Positions 15,296 to 23,567 of a stretch of 24,964 nucleotides of DNA are shown in pieces. The first letter of the stretch is position 1, and each line of letters starts with the position of its first letter. The position numbers and the translations under genes are program-made. Location of the stretch: NCBI GenBank assembly GCA_964242215.1, contig CAXTCJ010000080.1, positions 1-24,964 of the forward strand, in the 5' to 3' direction. The notes beneath the pieces were generated by a model. The model saw only the letters and a list, made by a program, of their open reading frames with translations, searched no databases and was not told the origin of the DNA. The DNA is from LMUY01 sp964242215 (GTDB taxonomy: Bacteria; Pseudomonadota; Alphaproteobacteria; Acetobacterales; Acetobacteraceae).

Positions 15296-15610
15296 ATGAT
15301 CATGGACGAACGTACCTACGCCATCCATCCGGCGCATGTGAAGGAATACCTTGCGGTCTATGTCGCAGAGGGTATGGCGCTGCAGATCAGCCACCTCGGC
15401 CACCTGGTCGGCTGGTTTACCACCGATGCCGGCGTGGTGAACGAGGTGGTGCACATGTGGCGCTACGACGACATGGGCGACCGCGAACGCCGCCGGGCCG
15501 CTATGGACGCCGATCCGCGATGGCAGGTATTCCGCGAACGCACATCGGGCTTCGTGCAATCCATGCGTAGCCGCATCCTACGCCCCACCGCTTTCTCCCC
15601 TATGCAATGA
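15296..15610 (+). CDS. NIPSNAP family protein
   Basis: A 104-residue dimeric alpha/beta-barrel-type protein of the NIPSNAP family, recognised by the N-terminal MIMDERTYAIHPAHVKEYL, the central GHLVGWFTTDAG and VVHMWRYDDMGDRERRRAAM, and DPRWQVFRERT near the C-terminus. Biochemical role in bacteria is unclear; members often sit next to catabolic or amidase genes. The ATG at 15296 is 34 nt after the amidase stop, and its TGA overlaps the start of the next gene (ATGA), so it is translated together with the binding-protein gene. No signal peptide. Confidence 0.88.
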   Translation: MIMDERTYAIHPAHVKEYLAVYVAEGMALQISHLGHLVGWFTTDAGVVNEVVHMWRYDDMGDRERRRAAMDADPRWQVFRERTSGFVQSMRSRILRPTAFSPMQ

Positions 15611-16887
15611 CCATGACCAAGCAACATCCTCCCCCGCGATGCGGGGTAGGGGGACCATGCGAAGCATGGTGGAGGGGGCGGGCCACACATATCATTCGTG
15701 TCCAAGAGTCTCCTCCGCCGGCTTCGCTGCCACCTCCCCCAGGCGCGGGGGGAGGATGCTGCAGAGCTAAGGTTTGGCCTACGCTGGCTTTGCTTGCCGC
15801 GGTGCTGCCATTTGCCGCTCAGGCCGCCGCAACACCGGATATTCCCGTGCTGGTGCCGACGACCGGCTTCCTGGCTGCCGAAGGTACCAGCCAGCGCAAC
15901 GGCGCGCTGCTGGCGTTGCGCAATCCGCCCGCCGGTCTTCAGCCGCAGTTTTCCGTCACCGATACCGGCACCTCGCCGGAGGGAGCGGTCAATGCGTTGG
16001 AACGGGCCTTGGCCGACGACAAGGCGACCGCGGTGGTGGCGTCCATGCTCGGCACGCAGATGCTGGCAATGATGCCGATCGCGTTGGACCAACACATCCC
16101 TCTGATCACGATCTCGGGCACCGCCGACATTACCAGAAAAGGCAATCCCTACGTGTTTCGGTTTTTCCCTGCCGACAGCGTGGTGAAGGGCGCGCAGGTG
16201 CGCTACGCGATCGACACCTACCACATCAAAAAGCCCGCGATCATCGCTCAGACCACCGCCTATGGACAGAGTGGGCAGGCTGAGATCGTGAAAGCCCTGT
16301 CCGCCGCCGGGATCACGCCCGTGTATCAGGATGCACTGGACGTGTCGGTGAAGGACATGCAGCCCGTTCTGGCGAAGGCCCGCGCCGCAGGTGCGGACTC
16401 GCTGCTGCTGCAGTTGCACGCCGGGCCGACGGCACTGCTGCTGAAGGCGGCGGCGGCAATGAACCTCGGCCTGCCGATCGTTGCCGGGTCGGGCCTGGCG
16501 CAACCCGCGACGGTGGCGTTGCTCGAGCCTGCCGAGATCAAGGGCGTCTGTGCCGAGACCGGTTCCTCGCCGGTTTCGGCCGAAACCGCAGCCATGAAAA
16601 GCTTTTTCGACCGCTACCATGCGGCTTTCAACGCCGACCCGGACGGCTTCGCGGTCGGCCAGTATGATGCGACGATGATGGTGTTGGACGCGGTCGCCCA
16701 CGGTGCCACCGATGCAGCGTCGGTGACCAAGGCGCTCTCGACGGAGAGCTACCCAGGCCTCGCCATGACCTACAAGTCGGACGGTCACGGCAACATGGCG
16801 CACTCCGCCGTCATCGTCTGCTTCGACGGCACCTCGCGCACGCCGACGGTCGCCAAGCACTACGACTTCCCCACCGACGCACCCTGA
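15607..16887 (+). CDS. Branched-chain-amino-acid-type (LivK-like) substrate-binding protein
   Basis: A 426-residue type-1 periplasmic binding protein (Peripla_BP_6) that should deliver its ligand to the LivH/LivM permeases encoded next. The mature part starts near residue 74 (AATPDIPVLVPTTGFLA) and shows ALERALADDKATAVV, LITISGTADIT, YVFRFFPAD and GVCAETGSSPVS. The N-terminus is odd: MTMTKQ is followed by about 45 Pro/Gly/Arg-rich residues encoded by dispersed repeat B, then by RAKVWPTLALLAAVLPFAAQ, a normal signal-peptide core. Deleting the repeat would fuse MTMTK(Q) to RAKVWPTLAL as an ordinary signal peptide. The ATG at 15607 overlaps the NIPSNAP stop, supporting it as the ancestral start. 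No good alternative start lies between the repeat and the hydrophobic core. Export may be impaired, or proceed with a long n-region. Confidence 0.9.
   Translation: MTMTKQHPPPRCGVGGPCEAWWRGRATHIIRVQESPPPASLPPPPGAGGGCCRAKVWPTLALLAAVLPFAAQAAATPDIPVLVPTTGFLAAEGTSQRNGALLALRNPPAGLQPQFSVTDTGTSPEGAVNALERALADDKATAVVASMLGTQMLAMMPIALDQHIPLITISGTADITRKGNPYVFRFFPADSVVKGAQVRYAIDTYHIKKPAIIAQTTAYGQSGQAEIVKALSAAGITPVYQDALDVSVKDMQPVLAKARAAGADSLLLQLHAGPTALLLKAAAAMNLGLPIVAGSGLAQPATVALLEPAEIKGVCAETGSSPVSAETAAMKSFFDRYHAAFNADPDGFAVGQYDATMMVLDAVAHGATDAASVTKALSTESYPGLAMTYKSDGHGNMAHSAVIVCFDGTSRTPTVAKHYDFPTDAP
15625..15758 (-). repeat. Dispersed repeat B, full copy inside the signal-peptide region
   Basis: A 134-bp element bounded by CATCCTCCCCCGCG (15625-15638) and its inverse CGCGGGGGGAGGATG (15744-15758). 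Its reverse complement matches the element at 20297-20420 block by block (GGGGGAGGTGGC, GCGAAGCCG, CGCCCCCTCCACCATGC, CATGGTCCCCCT), with a variable middle. It lies in frame within the binding-protein gene, immediately after codon 6. Confidence 0.85.
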
Positions 16888-16900
16888 CCCGGCGGGGCTG

Positions 16901-17815
16901 ATGCAAGCTGCACAGCTCCTCGTGCAAGTGCTGTCGTTAGGGGCGGCCTATGCGCTCGTGGTCCTTGGTTTCGTCCTGATCCTGAACGCGACCGACGCCG
17001 TCAATTTTGCCCAGGGTGACCTCGTGATGGTCGGCGGATTCATCGCCGTCCTGCTTGGCAATGAACTGCATGTCTCCGGGCTCGTGCTGTTGCCGTTGCT
17101 ATTGCTGGTCATGGCGGCCCTCGGTGCGGTGGTCGCACTATTCGCCTACATGCCGCTGCGGACCCGTCCGCCGGAAGCGGTGTTCATCAGCACGATCGCG
17201 GTCGGCATCATCTTGCAGAGCGCCGCCAACCGCCTGTTCGGTGCGGAGCCACTGGCAGCACCGCCCTTGCTCGGAACCGGCCGAGTGCGGTTTGCCGGGG
17301 TAGAGACCAGCGTACAATCGCTGGCGATCATCGGGGTCGCGGCGCTTCTCATCGTCGGCCTGCACGTGCTGTTCGCGCACACCCAGATCGGCCGCCGCCT
17401 GCGCGCGACGGCACAGGACCGGGAGGTCGCGATGGCGATCGGCATCCGGGTGGACGCGATGGTGGTCGGCACGTTCGCAGTCGGCGCGGCACTCGCGGGG
17501 GCGGCCGGGTTGCTGCTGTCCAACGTGTTCTTCGTGACACCGGTGGCCGGGTCCGACTACATCCTCAAAGCCTATATCGCGGTCGTGATCGGTGGCTGGG
17601 GCAGCATCCCGGGCGCCGTCGCAGGCGCGCTGCTGATCGCGGCATTCGAAGTCCTGTATCCCAGCTTGCCGCTGCTGATGCCCGTGCTGAACGGCCTACC
17701 CGATACGCTGTTCTCGCAGACCACGTCGTCGATCATGCTGGACATCGTCGCGCTGGTGATCCTGCTCGTTCGCCCGACCGGGTTGTTCGGCGAGGCCGTG
17801 GGCCATCGACCATGA
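16901..17815 (+). CDS. livH: LivH-type branched-chain amino acid ABC permease
   Basis: A 304-residue integral membrane permease of the LivH family with about eight hydrophobic segments. Typical elements are YALVVLGFVLILNATDAVNF then AQGDLVMVG near the N-terminus, RTRPPEAVFISTIAVGI, and the cytoplasmic EAA-like loop RLRATAQDREVAMAIGI. It forms a heteromeric channel with the LivM half of the next protein. It starts 13 nt after the binding-protein stop, with a GGCGGGG stretch as a weak Shine-Dalgarno site; its TGA overlaps the next ATG by 4 nt. The ligand could be a branched-chain amino acid, an amide, urea or another small polar compound, since this family is broad. Confidence 0.93.
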   Translation: MQAAQLLVQVLSLGAAYALVVLGFVLILNATDAVNFAQGDLVMVGGFIAVLLGNELHVSGLVLLPLLLLVMAALGAVVALFAYMPLRTRPPEAVFISTIAVGIILQSAANRLFGAEPLAAPPLLGTGRVRFAGVETSVQSLAIIGVAALLIVGLHVLFAHTQIGRRLRATAQDREVAMAIGIRVDAMVVGTFAVGAALAGAAGLLLSNVFFVTPVAGSDYILKAYIAVVIGGWGSIPGAVAGALLIAAFEVLYPSLPLLMPVLNGLPDTLFSQTTSSIMLDIVALVILLVRPTGLFGEAVGHRP

Positions 17816-19575
17816 AGCGGTGGCAAACCCGCCTGGCCCGCGGGGGTATGGCCTTGCCGCTGTTGCTGGTGGCGCTCGCCTACATCGTGCTCGTGCTGCC
17901 GCACCAATCCGGCTACGCGATGCACGTGCTGACAGTGGCCGGGATCTTCGCGCTGTTGGCGATCGGCTACAGGTTCATCTTCGGCCTCGCGGGGGCACTC
18001 TCGCTCGCGCAGGGGACGTTCATGGGCATCGGGGCCTACGTCTCCGGCGTCTTGGCCACGCGCTACGGCATTCCGTTCGATGCCGCCCTGCCGCTCAGCG
18101 TCGGCGTCCCCGTCGTGCTTGCCCTGATCGTAGCAGTGCCCGTACTTCGGCTGCAAACCCACTACTTCGCCTTGGCGACACTGTTGATCGGGCAGATTGC
18201 GCTGCTGGTGGCAACGCAGTGGCAGAGCGTCAGCGGCGGCGCCAACGGCATCGGCGGCATACCGCCAATATCCCTGTTCGGCACCGTGGTGACGGGCCGG
18301 TTCGCAACCCTCTGCTTCGTGTGGGGACTGGTGGCCCTTGGGGCAGTCCTCGCCTGGCAGATCGGACGTGGCCGATTAGGCGACGCCTATAGCGTGTCGC
18401 GCAGTCATCCGGCCGCCGCGCGGGCGATCGGGATCGACACAGGGGCCTTGCGGCTGACGGCGTTCCTGCTGAGCGCCGGCTATGCCGGGCTGGCCGGCTC
18501 GCTGTATGTGCACGAAGTCGGCGTGCTGTCCCCCGACGTGCTCGGCTTTCCCATCATGGTCACCTGCCTGACGATCGCCGTCGTCGGTAGCCGCATGCGT
18601 GTGGCGGGTGCGATCGCGGGGGCCGTGCTGATCATCGAGCTGCCGGAATGGGTGCGGTTCCTGCGCGACGACTACATGCTCGCGTTCGGCTGCGTGCTGC
18701 TGCTGGTCGTGGTCACCATCCCCGGCGGATTGATCGAAGCCGCCGAGCACCTGCTCGCCCGCGTATGGGTGGCACCGCCAAGGCCGCTTCCAGCGCCGAT
18801 CCTCATACGGCTCGCGGCCGCTGAAGGGACGCTGCTGGAGGTGACCGGCCTGCGCCGCAGCTTCGGCGGCGTGCGTGCGTTGGACGATGTGTCGCTCGAC
18901 ATTCGGGCCGGCGAGGTGCTGGGACTGATCGGGCCCAACGGCTCGGGCAAGACGACGCTGCTGAACGCCGTCACTGGTATTTTCCCTCCGGATACCGGCC
19001 AGATCCGATTTGCCGGCAACGACATCGCCGGGCGCGCACCACACCGGATTGCCCGGCTAGGGTTGGCGCGGACCTTCCAAACGGGTGCGCTGGCAGCCGG
19101 CCTATCCGCCCTCGATAACGTTGCCGTAGCGCGCCATGCGGCGGGGATTGGACTTAGGCGCGCCCTTTTCGCCGGGTCGCGCGATGCCGCCCGGGCGAGG
19201 GGCGAGGCGATGGCGTTGCTGGAGCGGCTGGGCGCTGCGGACCATGCGGAGGTGTTGGCGGGGGCATTGCCGCCCGGCCTAGCACGCCGGGTGGAGATCG
19301 CGCGCGCACTGGCCACCGGACCGAGCCTGCTACTTTTGGACGAGCCGGCCGCCGGGCTGAACGAGACCGAGCAGGCGGATTTGGCCCATCGCTTGCGCGA
19401 GATCGCAGCCGAGGGCGTGGCACTGCTGGTGATCGAGCACAACATGCCGTTCCTGATACCGCTGGTGGACCGCATGATCTGCCTGGATCACGGCCGCCTC
19501 ATCGCCGCCGGCACCCCGCAAGCCGTGCAGGCGGATCCCGGCGTGATCGAGGCCTATCTGGGGACAGCCGCATGA
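17812..19575 (+). CDS. LivM-LivG fusion: ABC permease plus ATP-binding protein
   Basis: A 587-residue fusion of two Liv components usually encoded separately. Residues 1-~318 are a LivM-type permease with several hydrophobic segments, LAGALSLAQGTFMGIGAY and a SHPAAARAIGID loop. A short Pro-rich linker (APPRPLPAPI) joins it to a LivG-type ATPase (~340-587): Walker A GPNGSGKT (374-381), signature region ALPPGLARRVEIARAL (485-500), Walker B LLLLDEP and H-loop His543 in VIEHN. The signature is unusual, with PPGLAR where LivG proteins usually have P(Y/F)GxQR. The ATG overlaps the livH stop and the TGA overlaps the livF start (both ATGA), so expression is coupled. The fusion fixes permease and ATPase in 1:1 ratio. 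Confidence 0.94.
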   Translation: MKRWQTRLARGGMALPLLLVALAYIVLVLPHQSGYAMHVLTVAGIFALLAIGYRFIFGLAGALSLAQGTFMGIGAYVSGVLATRYGIPFDAALPLSVGVPVVLALIVAVPVLRLQTHYFALATLLIGQIALLVATQWQSVSGGANGIGGIPPISLFGTVVTGRFATLCFVWGLVALGAVLAWQIGRGRLGDAYSVSRSHPAAARAIGIDTGALRLTAFLLSAGYAGLAGSLYVHEVGVLSPDVLGFPIMVTCLTIAVVGSRMRVAGAIAGAVLIIELPEWVRFLRDDYMLAFGCVLLLVVVTIPGGLIEAAEHLLARVWVAPPRPLPAPILIRLAAAEGTLLEVTGLRRSFGGVRALDDVSLDIRAGEVLGLIGPNGSGKTTLLNAVTGIFPPDTGQIRFAGNDIAGRAPHRIARLGLARTFQTGALAAGLSALDNVAVARHAAGIGLRRALFAGSRDAARARGEAMALLERLGAADHAEVLAGALPPGLARRVEIARALATGPSLLLLDEPAAGLNETEQADLAHRLREIAAEGVALLVIEHNMPFLIPLVDRMICLDHGRLIAAGTPQAVQADPGVIEAYLGTAA

Positions 19576-20276
19576 CGGTGTTGTCCGTGCAAGCGCTGGA
19601 CGTGAGCTATGGCGCCACCGCCGCGTTGCGTGGCGTGGCGCTCGCCGTGGCGGCGAACGAGGCCGTGGCCCTGCTCGGGGCGAATGGCGCTGGCAAGTCG
19701 ACATTGATGAAGGCGATCATCGGGCTGCAACGTCCACTCGCCGGCCGCATCATGTTCGACGGCCAGGATATCGGCGCAATGCGGGCGGACCGGCGCGCGA
19801 GGCTCGGTATCGGCTATTGTCCAGAGGGGCGCCGTATTTTCCCGGGGCTGACCGTGCGGGAGAACCTGTGCGTAGCGTGCTGGGGCAGCGCGAACGTTCG
19901 GATGCAACGGCTCGACGCCATGTTCGAGATGTTCCCCGCACTCGGCGAACGGCAGAGCACTCTGGGCTGGCAGCTCTCGGGCGGACAGCAGCAGATGTTG
20001 GCGATCGGCCGGTCCTTGATGGACGCGCCAAAATTGTTGTTGCTGGACGAGCCTTCCCTCGGCCTATCGCCGCGGCTGACGGACGAGGTGCTGGGGCGTA
20101 TCCCGGCGATCGTCGCTGGCGGCGCATCCGTGCTGCTCGCGGAGCAGAACGCGGCGAAGGCGTTGCAGGTGTGTTCGCGCGCCGTCGTACTGAAGCTCGG
20201 CCGCGTTACGCTGCAGGGGGCGTCACACGATCTCGCCGCGAGTGACGAGATCCGTGCCGCGTTTCTTGGTGGTTAG
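19572..20276 (+). CDS. livF: LivF-type ABC transporter ATP-binding protein
   Basis: A 234-residue ATPase, the second nucleotide-binding subunit of the Liv-type importer. Walker A is GANGAGKS (36-43), the LivF hallmark GYCPEGRRIFPGLTVRENL is at 81-99, the canonical signature LSGGQQQ is at 135-141, and Walker B LLLLDEP ends at 161. Here the signature is canonical, unlike the LivG half of the previous protein. The start overlaps the previous stop. It is the last gene of the plus-strand cluster; the convergent M20 gene follows after 144 bp filled by dispersed repeat B. Confidence 0.95.
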   Translation: MTVLSVQALDVSYGATAALRGVALAVAANEAVALLGANGAGKSTLMKAIIGLQRPLAGRIMFDGQDIGAMRADRRARLGIGYCPEGRRIFPGLTVRENLCVACWGSANVRMQRLDAMFEMFPALGERQSTLGWQLSGGQQQMLAIGRSLMDAPKLLLLDEPSLGLSPRLTDEVLGRIPAIVAGGASVLLAEQNAAKALQVCSRAVVLKLGRVTLQGASHDLAASDEIRAAFLGG

Positions 20277-20296
20277 GGATAGCCTAAGCCGACTTT

Positions 20297-20420
20297 CATC
20301 CTCCCCCGTGCTCACGGGGGAGGTGGCGGCGAAGCCGACGGAGGGGGCCGGCACCGTCCGTGCCCCGCCCCCTCCACCATGCTGCGCATGGTCCCCCTCC
20401 CCCGCTGCGCGGGAGAGGAT
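20297..20420 (+). repeat. Dispersed repeat B, full copy; likely bidirectional terminator
   Basis: A ~124-bp element running from CATCCTCCCCCGTG to GCGGGAGAGGAT between convergent livF and the M20 gene, whose stop codon begins at its right edge. It contains the hairpin CCTCCCCCGTG-CTCA-CGGGGGAGG at its left end and CCCCCTCCACCATGC in the middle. Position and foldback potential suit a terminator for both genes. The gap 20277-20420 contains nothing else. Confidence 0.82.
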
Positions 20421-21710
20421 CTATGCCTTGGCCTCGCGAACGCCGCACCAGTCCGCGACGAAGCAAGCGATGCTCAGCGTGATCTGCCGCAGGGTGGGCA
20501 GGTGGGCGCGTTCGTCGAAGCCGTGGTGGTTCTCACCGCGCGGGCCGTAGCACAGCGCGGGCATGCGGTGATACAGGCCGTAGAAGCGGGTGTCGTTGAC
20601 CGCGGTGGAGCGGCGTTCCTCCATCTCGGCGCCGAACACCTGGCCATGCGCCGCTGCGAGCACGCGCTCGGCTTCGCTGCCGGGCTCCAGCACGTAGCCG
20701 TCGGCTTGGAAGCCGTTCCAGATAATGTCCGGCGGATTGTTGGCCATGAACCCGTCCGCGCGTGCAGCGGCCTCGACACAAGCCTGCACACCGGCGCGCG
20801 CGTCTTCCAAACTCGCGCCCGGGAGCAGGCCGATGCGGCAATCGACCTCGCACCACGAGGGCGTGCTGCTGGCCCAGTCGCCGCCGCGGATCACGCCGGG
20901 GTTGAATTTGATCGGGTCGGGGATCTGGCCGAACCAAGCATCCTGCCGGGCCGCTTCGTTCAATCCCGCGGTGTAGTGCTGCAGCGCTTGGATCAACTGA
21001 TAGGCGGACATGATCGCGTTGGTGCCAGATTGCGCCTGCGCGACATGCACCGGCACGCCACGCACCCTTAGGCGGAACCACATGACGCCGACATGCGCGC
21101 GGGTGATGGTGCCGGCGGTCGGCTCCGGGATCAGCACGGCCTCCGCCCGGTAGCCGCGGGCAAGGGTGGAGAGCGCGCCGTTGCCGGTGCACTCCTCCTC
21201 GGTGACCGTCTGCACGTGAATATCGGCCGCTGGTTCCAACCCGGCGGCGCGGATGGCGTCGAGCGCGAACACCATCGCGGATACGCCCTGCTTCATGTCG
21301 CCGGCGCCGCGGCCGTGCAGCCACTCGCCGCGCACCGCCGGGTCGTAGGGCGGGATGGACCATAGCTCGACAGGGCCGGTGGGCACGACATCCACGTGGC
21401 CCTGGATGATCAGGCTGCGACCGGTCGGGGCGTTGGCGCGGCGGGTGCCGACGACTTGCACGTGGCGGGCGTAATCCGTGTCCATGACGGGGGAGAAGCC
21501 CGGCAGGTTGCTCATCTCCACGTCAGCCAAGGTATAACGGTCGACGCTGTAGCCGCGTTCGGCGAGTTGGCGTGCCATCCAATCTTGCAGTGGCGCCTCG
21601 TGCCCACGGGTGCTGGGGAAGCGAACGAGGTCGGCCAGGAATTCGGTTTGGCGGGTGAAGCCGGCGTCGACGGCGGTGCGTAAGCGGTCGAGCATGGCGG
21701 GTTCGGGCAT
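20421..21710 (-). CDS. M20 family (ArgE/DapE-like) metallo-deacylase
   Basis: A 429-residue zinc-dependent peptidase/deacylase of the ArgE/DapE/ACY1 family that removes N-acyl groups or cleaves small peptides in the cytoplasm. Metal and catalytic residues are visible: H105 and catalytic D107 in IIQGHVDVVP, D138 in GRGAGDMKQG, E171-E172 in TVTEEECTGNG, E196 in IPEPTAG, and the C-terminal His in GENHHGFDE. The dimerisation lid domain spans about 200-310. The ATG at 21710 has AAGGAG at 21718-21723 (7-nt spacing). It is downstream of the GMC oxidoreductase gene on the same strand (78-bp gap), so the two may be co-transcribed. The exact substrate is unknown. Confidence 0.92.
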   Translation of the reverse strand: MPEPAMLDRLRTAVDAGFTRQTEFLADLVRFPSTRGHEAPLQDWMARQLAERGYSVDRYTLADVEMSNLPGFSPVMDTDYARHVQVVGTRRANAPTGRSLIIQGHVDVVPTGPVELWSIPPYDPAVRGEWLHGRGAGDMKQGVSAMVFALDAIRAAGLEPAADIHVQTVTEEECTGNGALSTLARGYRAEAVLIPEPTAGTITRAHVGVMWFRLRVRGVPVHVAQAQSGTNAIMSAYQLIQALQHYTAGLNEAARQDAWFGQIPDPIKFNPGVIRGGDWASSTPSWCEVDCRIGLLPGASLEDARAGVQACVEAAARADGFMANNPPDIIWNGFQADGYVLEPGSEAERVLAAAHGQVFGAEMEERRSTAVNDTRFYGLYHRMPALCYGPRGENHHGFDERAHLPTLRQITLSIACFVADWCGVREAKA

Positions 21711-21721
21711 TCGGTTTCTCC

Positions 21722-21742
21722 TTAGTCGGTTAGGTGACTAAC
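21722..21742. promoter_or_regulatory. Overlapping inverted repeats upstream of the M20 gene
   Basis: TTAGTC (21722-21727) is inverted as GACTAA (21736-21741), and within it GTTAG (21729-21733) is inverted as CTAAC (21738-21742). The site abuts the Shine-Dalgarno region of the M20 gene, so a repressor or RNA hairpin there could control translation or transcription. The rest of the gap to the GMC stop (21743-21788) is a C-rich stretch of unclear role. Confidence 0.3.
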
Positions 21743-21788
21743 GGGCAGCTATTTGGCGTGTGGCCACCCCTCCCCCCGGCCCCCTCCC

Positions 21789-23524
21789 TCAAGGGGTGGG
21801 GGAGAGGCGTAGGCGGTCGGCCATGCGTTCGGCGATGGCGACCGTCGTTAGANNNNNNNNNNNNNNNNNNNNNNNNNNNNNNNNNNNNNNNNNNNNNNNN
21901 NNNNNNNNNNNNNNNNNNNNNNNNNNNNNNNNNNNNNNNNNNNNNNNNNNNNGGGGGAGAGGCGTAGGCGGTCGGCCATGCGTTCGGCGATGGCGACCGT
22001 CGTTAGATGCGTGTTCGCGCGAGGTACTTCGGGCATGATGGAGGCGTCGATCACCCGCAGCCCGGTGACGCCGATCATGCGGCAATCGAGGTCCACGACG
22101 GCGAGCGGATCCGCCGGGTCGCCCATGCGGCAAGTGCCGCTGGCGTGCTGCGCGTCGGAGCATTCGGCGAACAACCAATCGTCCAGGTCAGCGCCCTGCA
22201 ACTCGTGCTCCATCGAGATTCCGGTCAGGCCATATTCCACGCGCTCCGCCACCGACGTGACACCCTCGTGCCGGCAAATTTCGCGCAGGCGGCGCACGCC
22301 ATCGCGCATGCGCACTAGGTCGCGCTCGTCGGTCAGCATGCGTTCCTCGATGGCCGGGTCGATCGCCGGGTCGGCGGTGGTGATGCGGACGTGGCCGCGG
22401 CTCCAGGCCTGGTAGACGGAAACGGCGATGCGGCCCCGGGTGATGTCTGGCGAGCCCTTGCTCAACGCGGCGCCCGCCATGTTGCCGGCGATCATGATCA
22501 TGTCGTTCTCGCCGGCGCCAGCGAGCCCCGAGCTGTAGCGCAGGCAGCAATTGGTGTGGCGATGCATCAGCGTGCCGACGCGGGCCTGCGGGCGCAAGTG
22601 GAGCAATGCCGCCATGATCGGGTGGTCGAGCAATCCCTCGCCGACCGGGCGGTCGGCACGCACCGGGATGCCGAGGCCCTGCAGCAAGGCAGCCGGGCCG
22701 ATGCCGGAGCGTTGCAGGATGGCGGGAGAATGGATCGCACCGGCGCACAGGATCACCTCGCGCGTGACGCGCGGTGAGTGCACCTGGTCGCCGACGCGAA
22801 CGCGCACGCCCGAGGCATGCGGGCGGTTGCCCTCCATCAGCAAAGCATCGACCAAGGCGCCGCCGACGATGTCGAGATTGGCACGGCCACGGGCCGGCTC
22901 CAGATAGCCGTCATTGGTGGAAACGCGGCGGCCGGCGATGCTATTGATGGCGTAGGGCGAGGCACCGGTCCCCTCGGGAGCGTTGTGGTCCTCGCACCAG
23001 CCGTAGCCCAGGCCTAATGAGGACTCACGTAAGGCACGGTCAACGTCCCCCCAGTCCGGGATCGGCGCGCGGTAGACCGGAATCGGCCCGGTGGCGCCGT
23101 GATAGGGGGCATCGGGGAAATTCTTGTCGGTTTCCAGCTTGCAGAAATACGGCAGCAAATCCGCCCAGCCCCAGCCGTGGCAACCCATCGCCACCCAGCG
23201 CTCGAAATCGTCCGGCACGCCGCGGATGGCGATCTGGCCGTTGATGGTGGAGCTGCCGCCCATGGCGCGGCCGCGCCACAGTAGCCGGGGCTCCTGCCGT
23301 TCGGTGCGGCGGGCGAGCAATTGCGGCCAGCGATAATCGTCGTCGCCGATCGCAGCCATTGGGTTGGGGATACTGATGTGCTCCGGTGTGTCGGCCGAGC
23401 GCATGTCGCGGCCAGCCTCCAGAAGCAATACGCGCGTGCCGGCATCCTCGCTCAGCCGCGCCGCCAACACCGCGCCGGCCGACCCGGCGCCGATGATGAT
23501 GTAGTCGTACTCCGCCTGTATCAT
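21789..23524 (-). CDS. GMC family oxidoreductase (FAD), interrupted by an assembly gap
   Basis: A flavoprotein alcohol/choline-dehydrogenase-like enzyme. The FAD motif YIIIGAGSAGAVLAARLSE is at the N-terminus; GRAMGGSSTINGQIAIRG and CAGAIHSPAILQRSGIGP are the two GMC signatures; the active-site pair is His460 (HASGTCRMG) and His506 (NTHLTTVAIAERMAD). The start is ATG 23524 (MIQAEYDY) because GGAG lies at 23531-23534; a GTG at 23539 would put that site inside the gene. The 100-N gap falls near the 3' end. Collapsing the 55-bp duplication that flanks it gives one open frame of 526 residues ending SPTP, a normal length for the family. The substrate is not deducible. Confidence 0.92.
21798..22007. 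other. Assembly gap (100 N) flanked by a 55-bp identical sequence
   Basis: Positions 21853-21952 are N. The 55 bases to the left (21798-21852) and to the right (21953-22007) are identical and in direct orientation. A fixed 100-N run between identical contig ends is the signature of scaffolding two overlapping contigs without merging. The real genome most likely has a single copy and no gap, which makes this window 155 bp too long here. Confidence 0.93.
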
Positions 23525-23567
23525 TCGCTGCTCCTGCACGCCTAGTGTCGGCCACTGGCAGTGCAGA

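Noticed and set aside
15756..15770. Alternative ATG for the LivK-like protein after GGGGGGAGG at the end of repeat B
   Set aside because: That ATG is out of frame with the binding protein and meets a stop after four codons.
21798..22007. A genuine tandem duplication in the GMC gene
   Set aside because: Exact 55-bp identity at both edges of a 100-N run is better explained by unmerged overlapping contigs.
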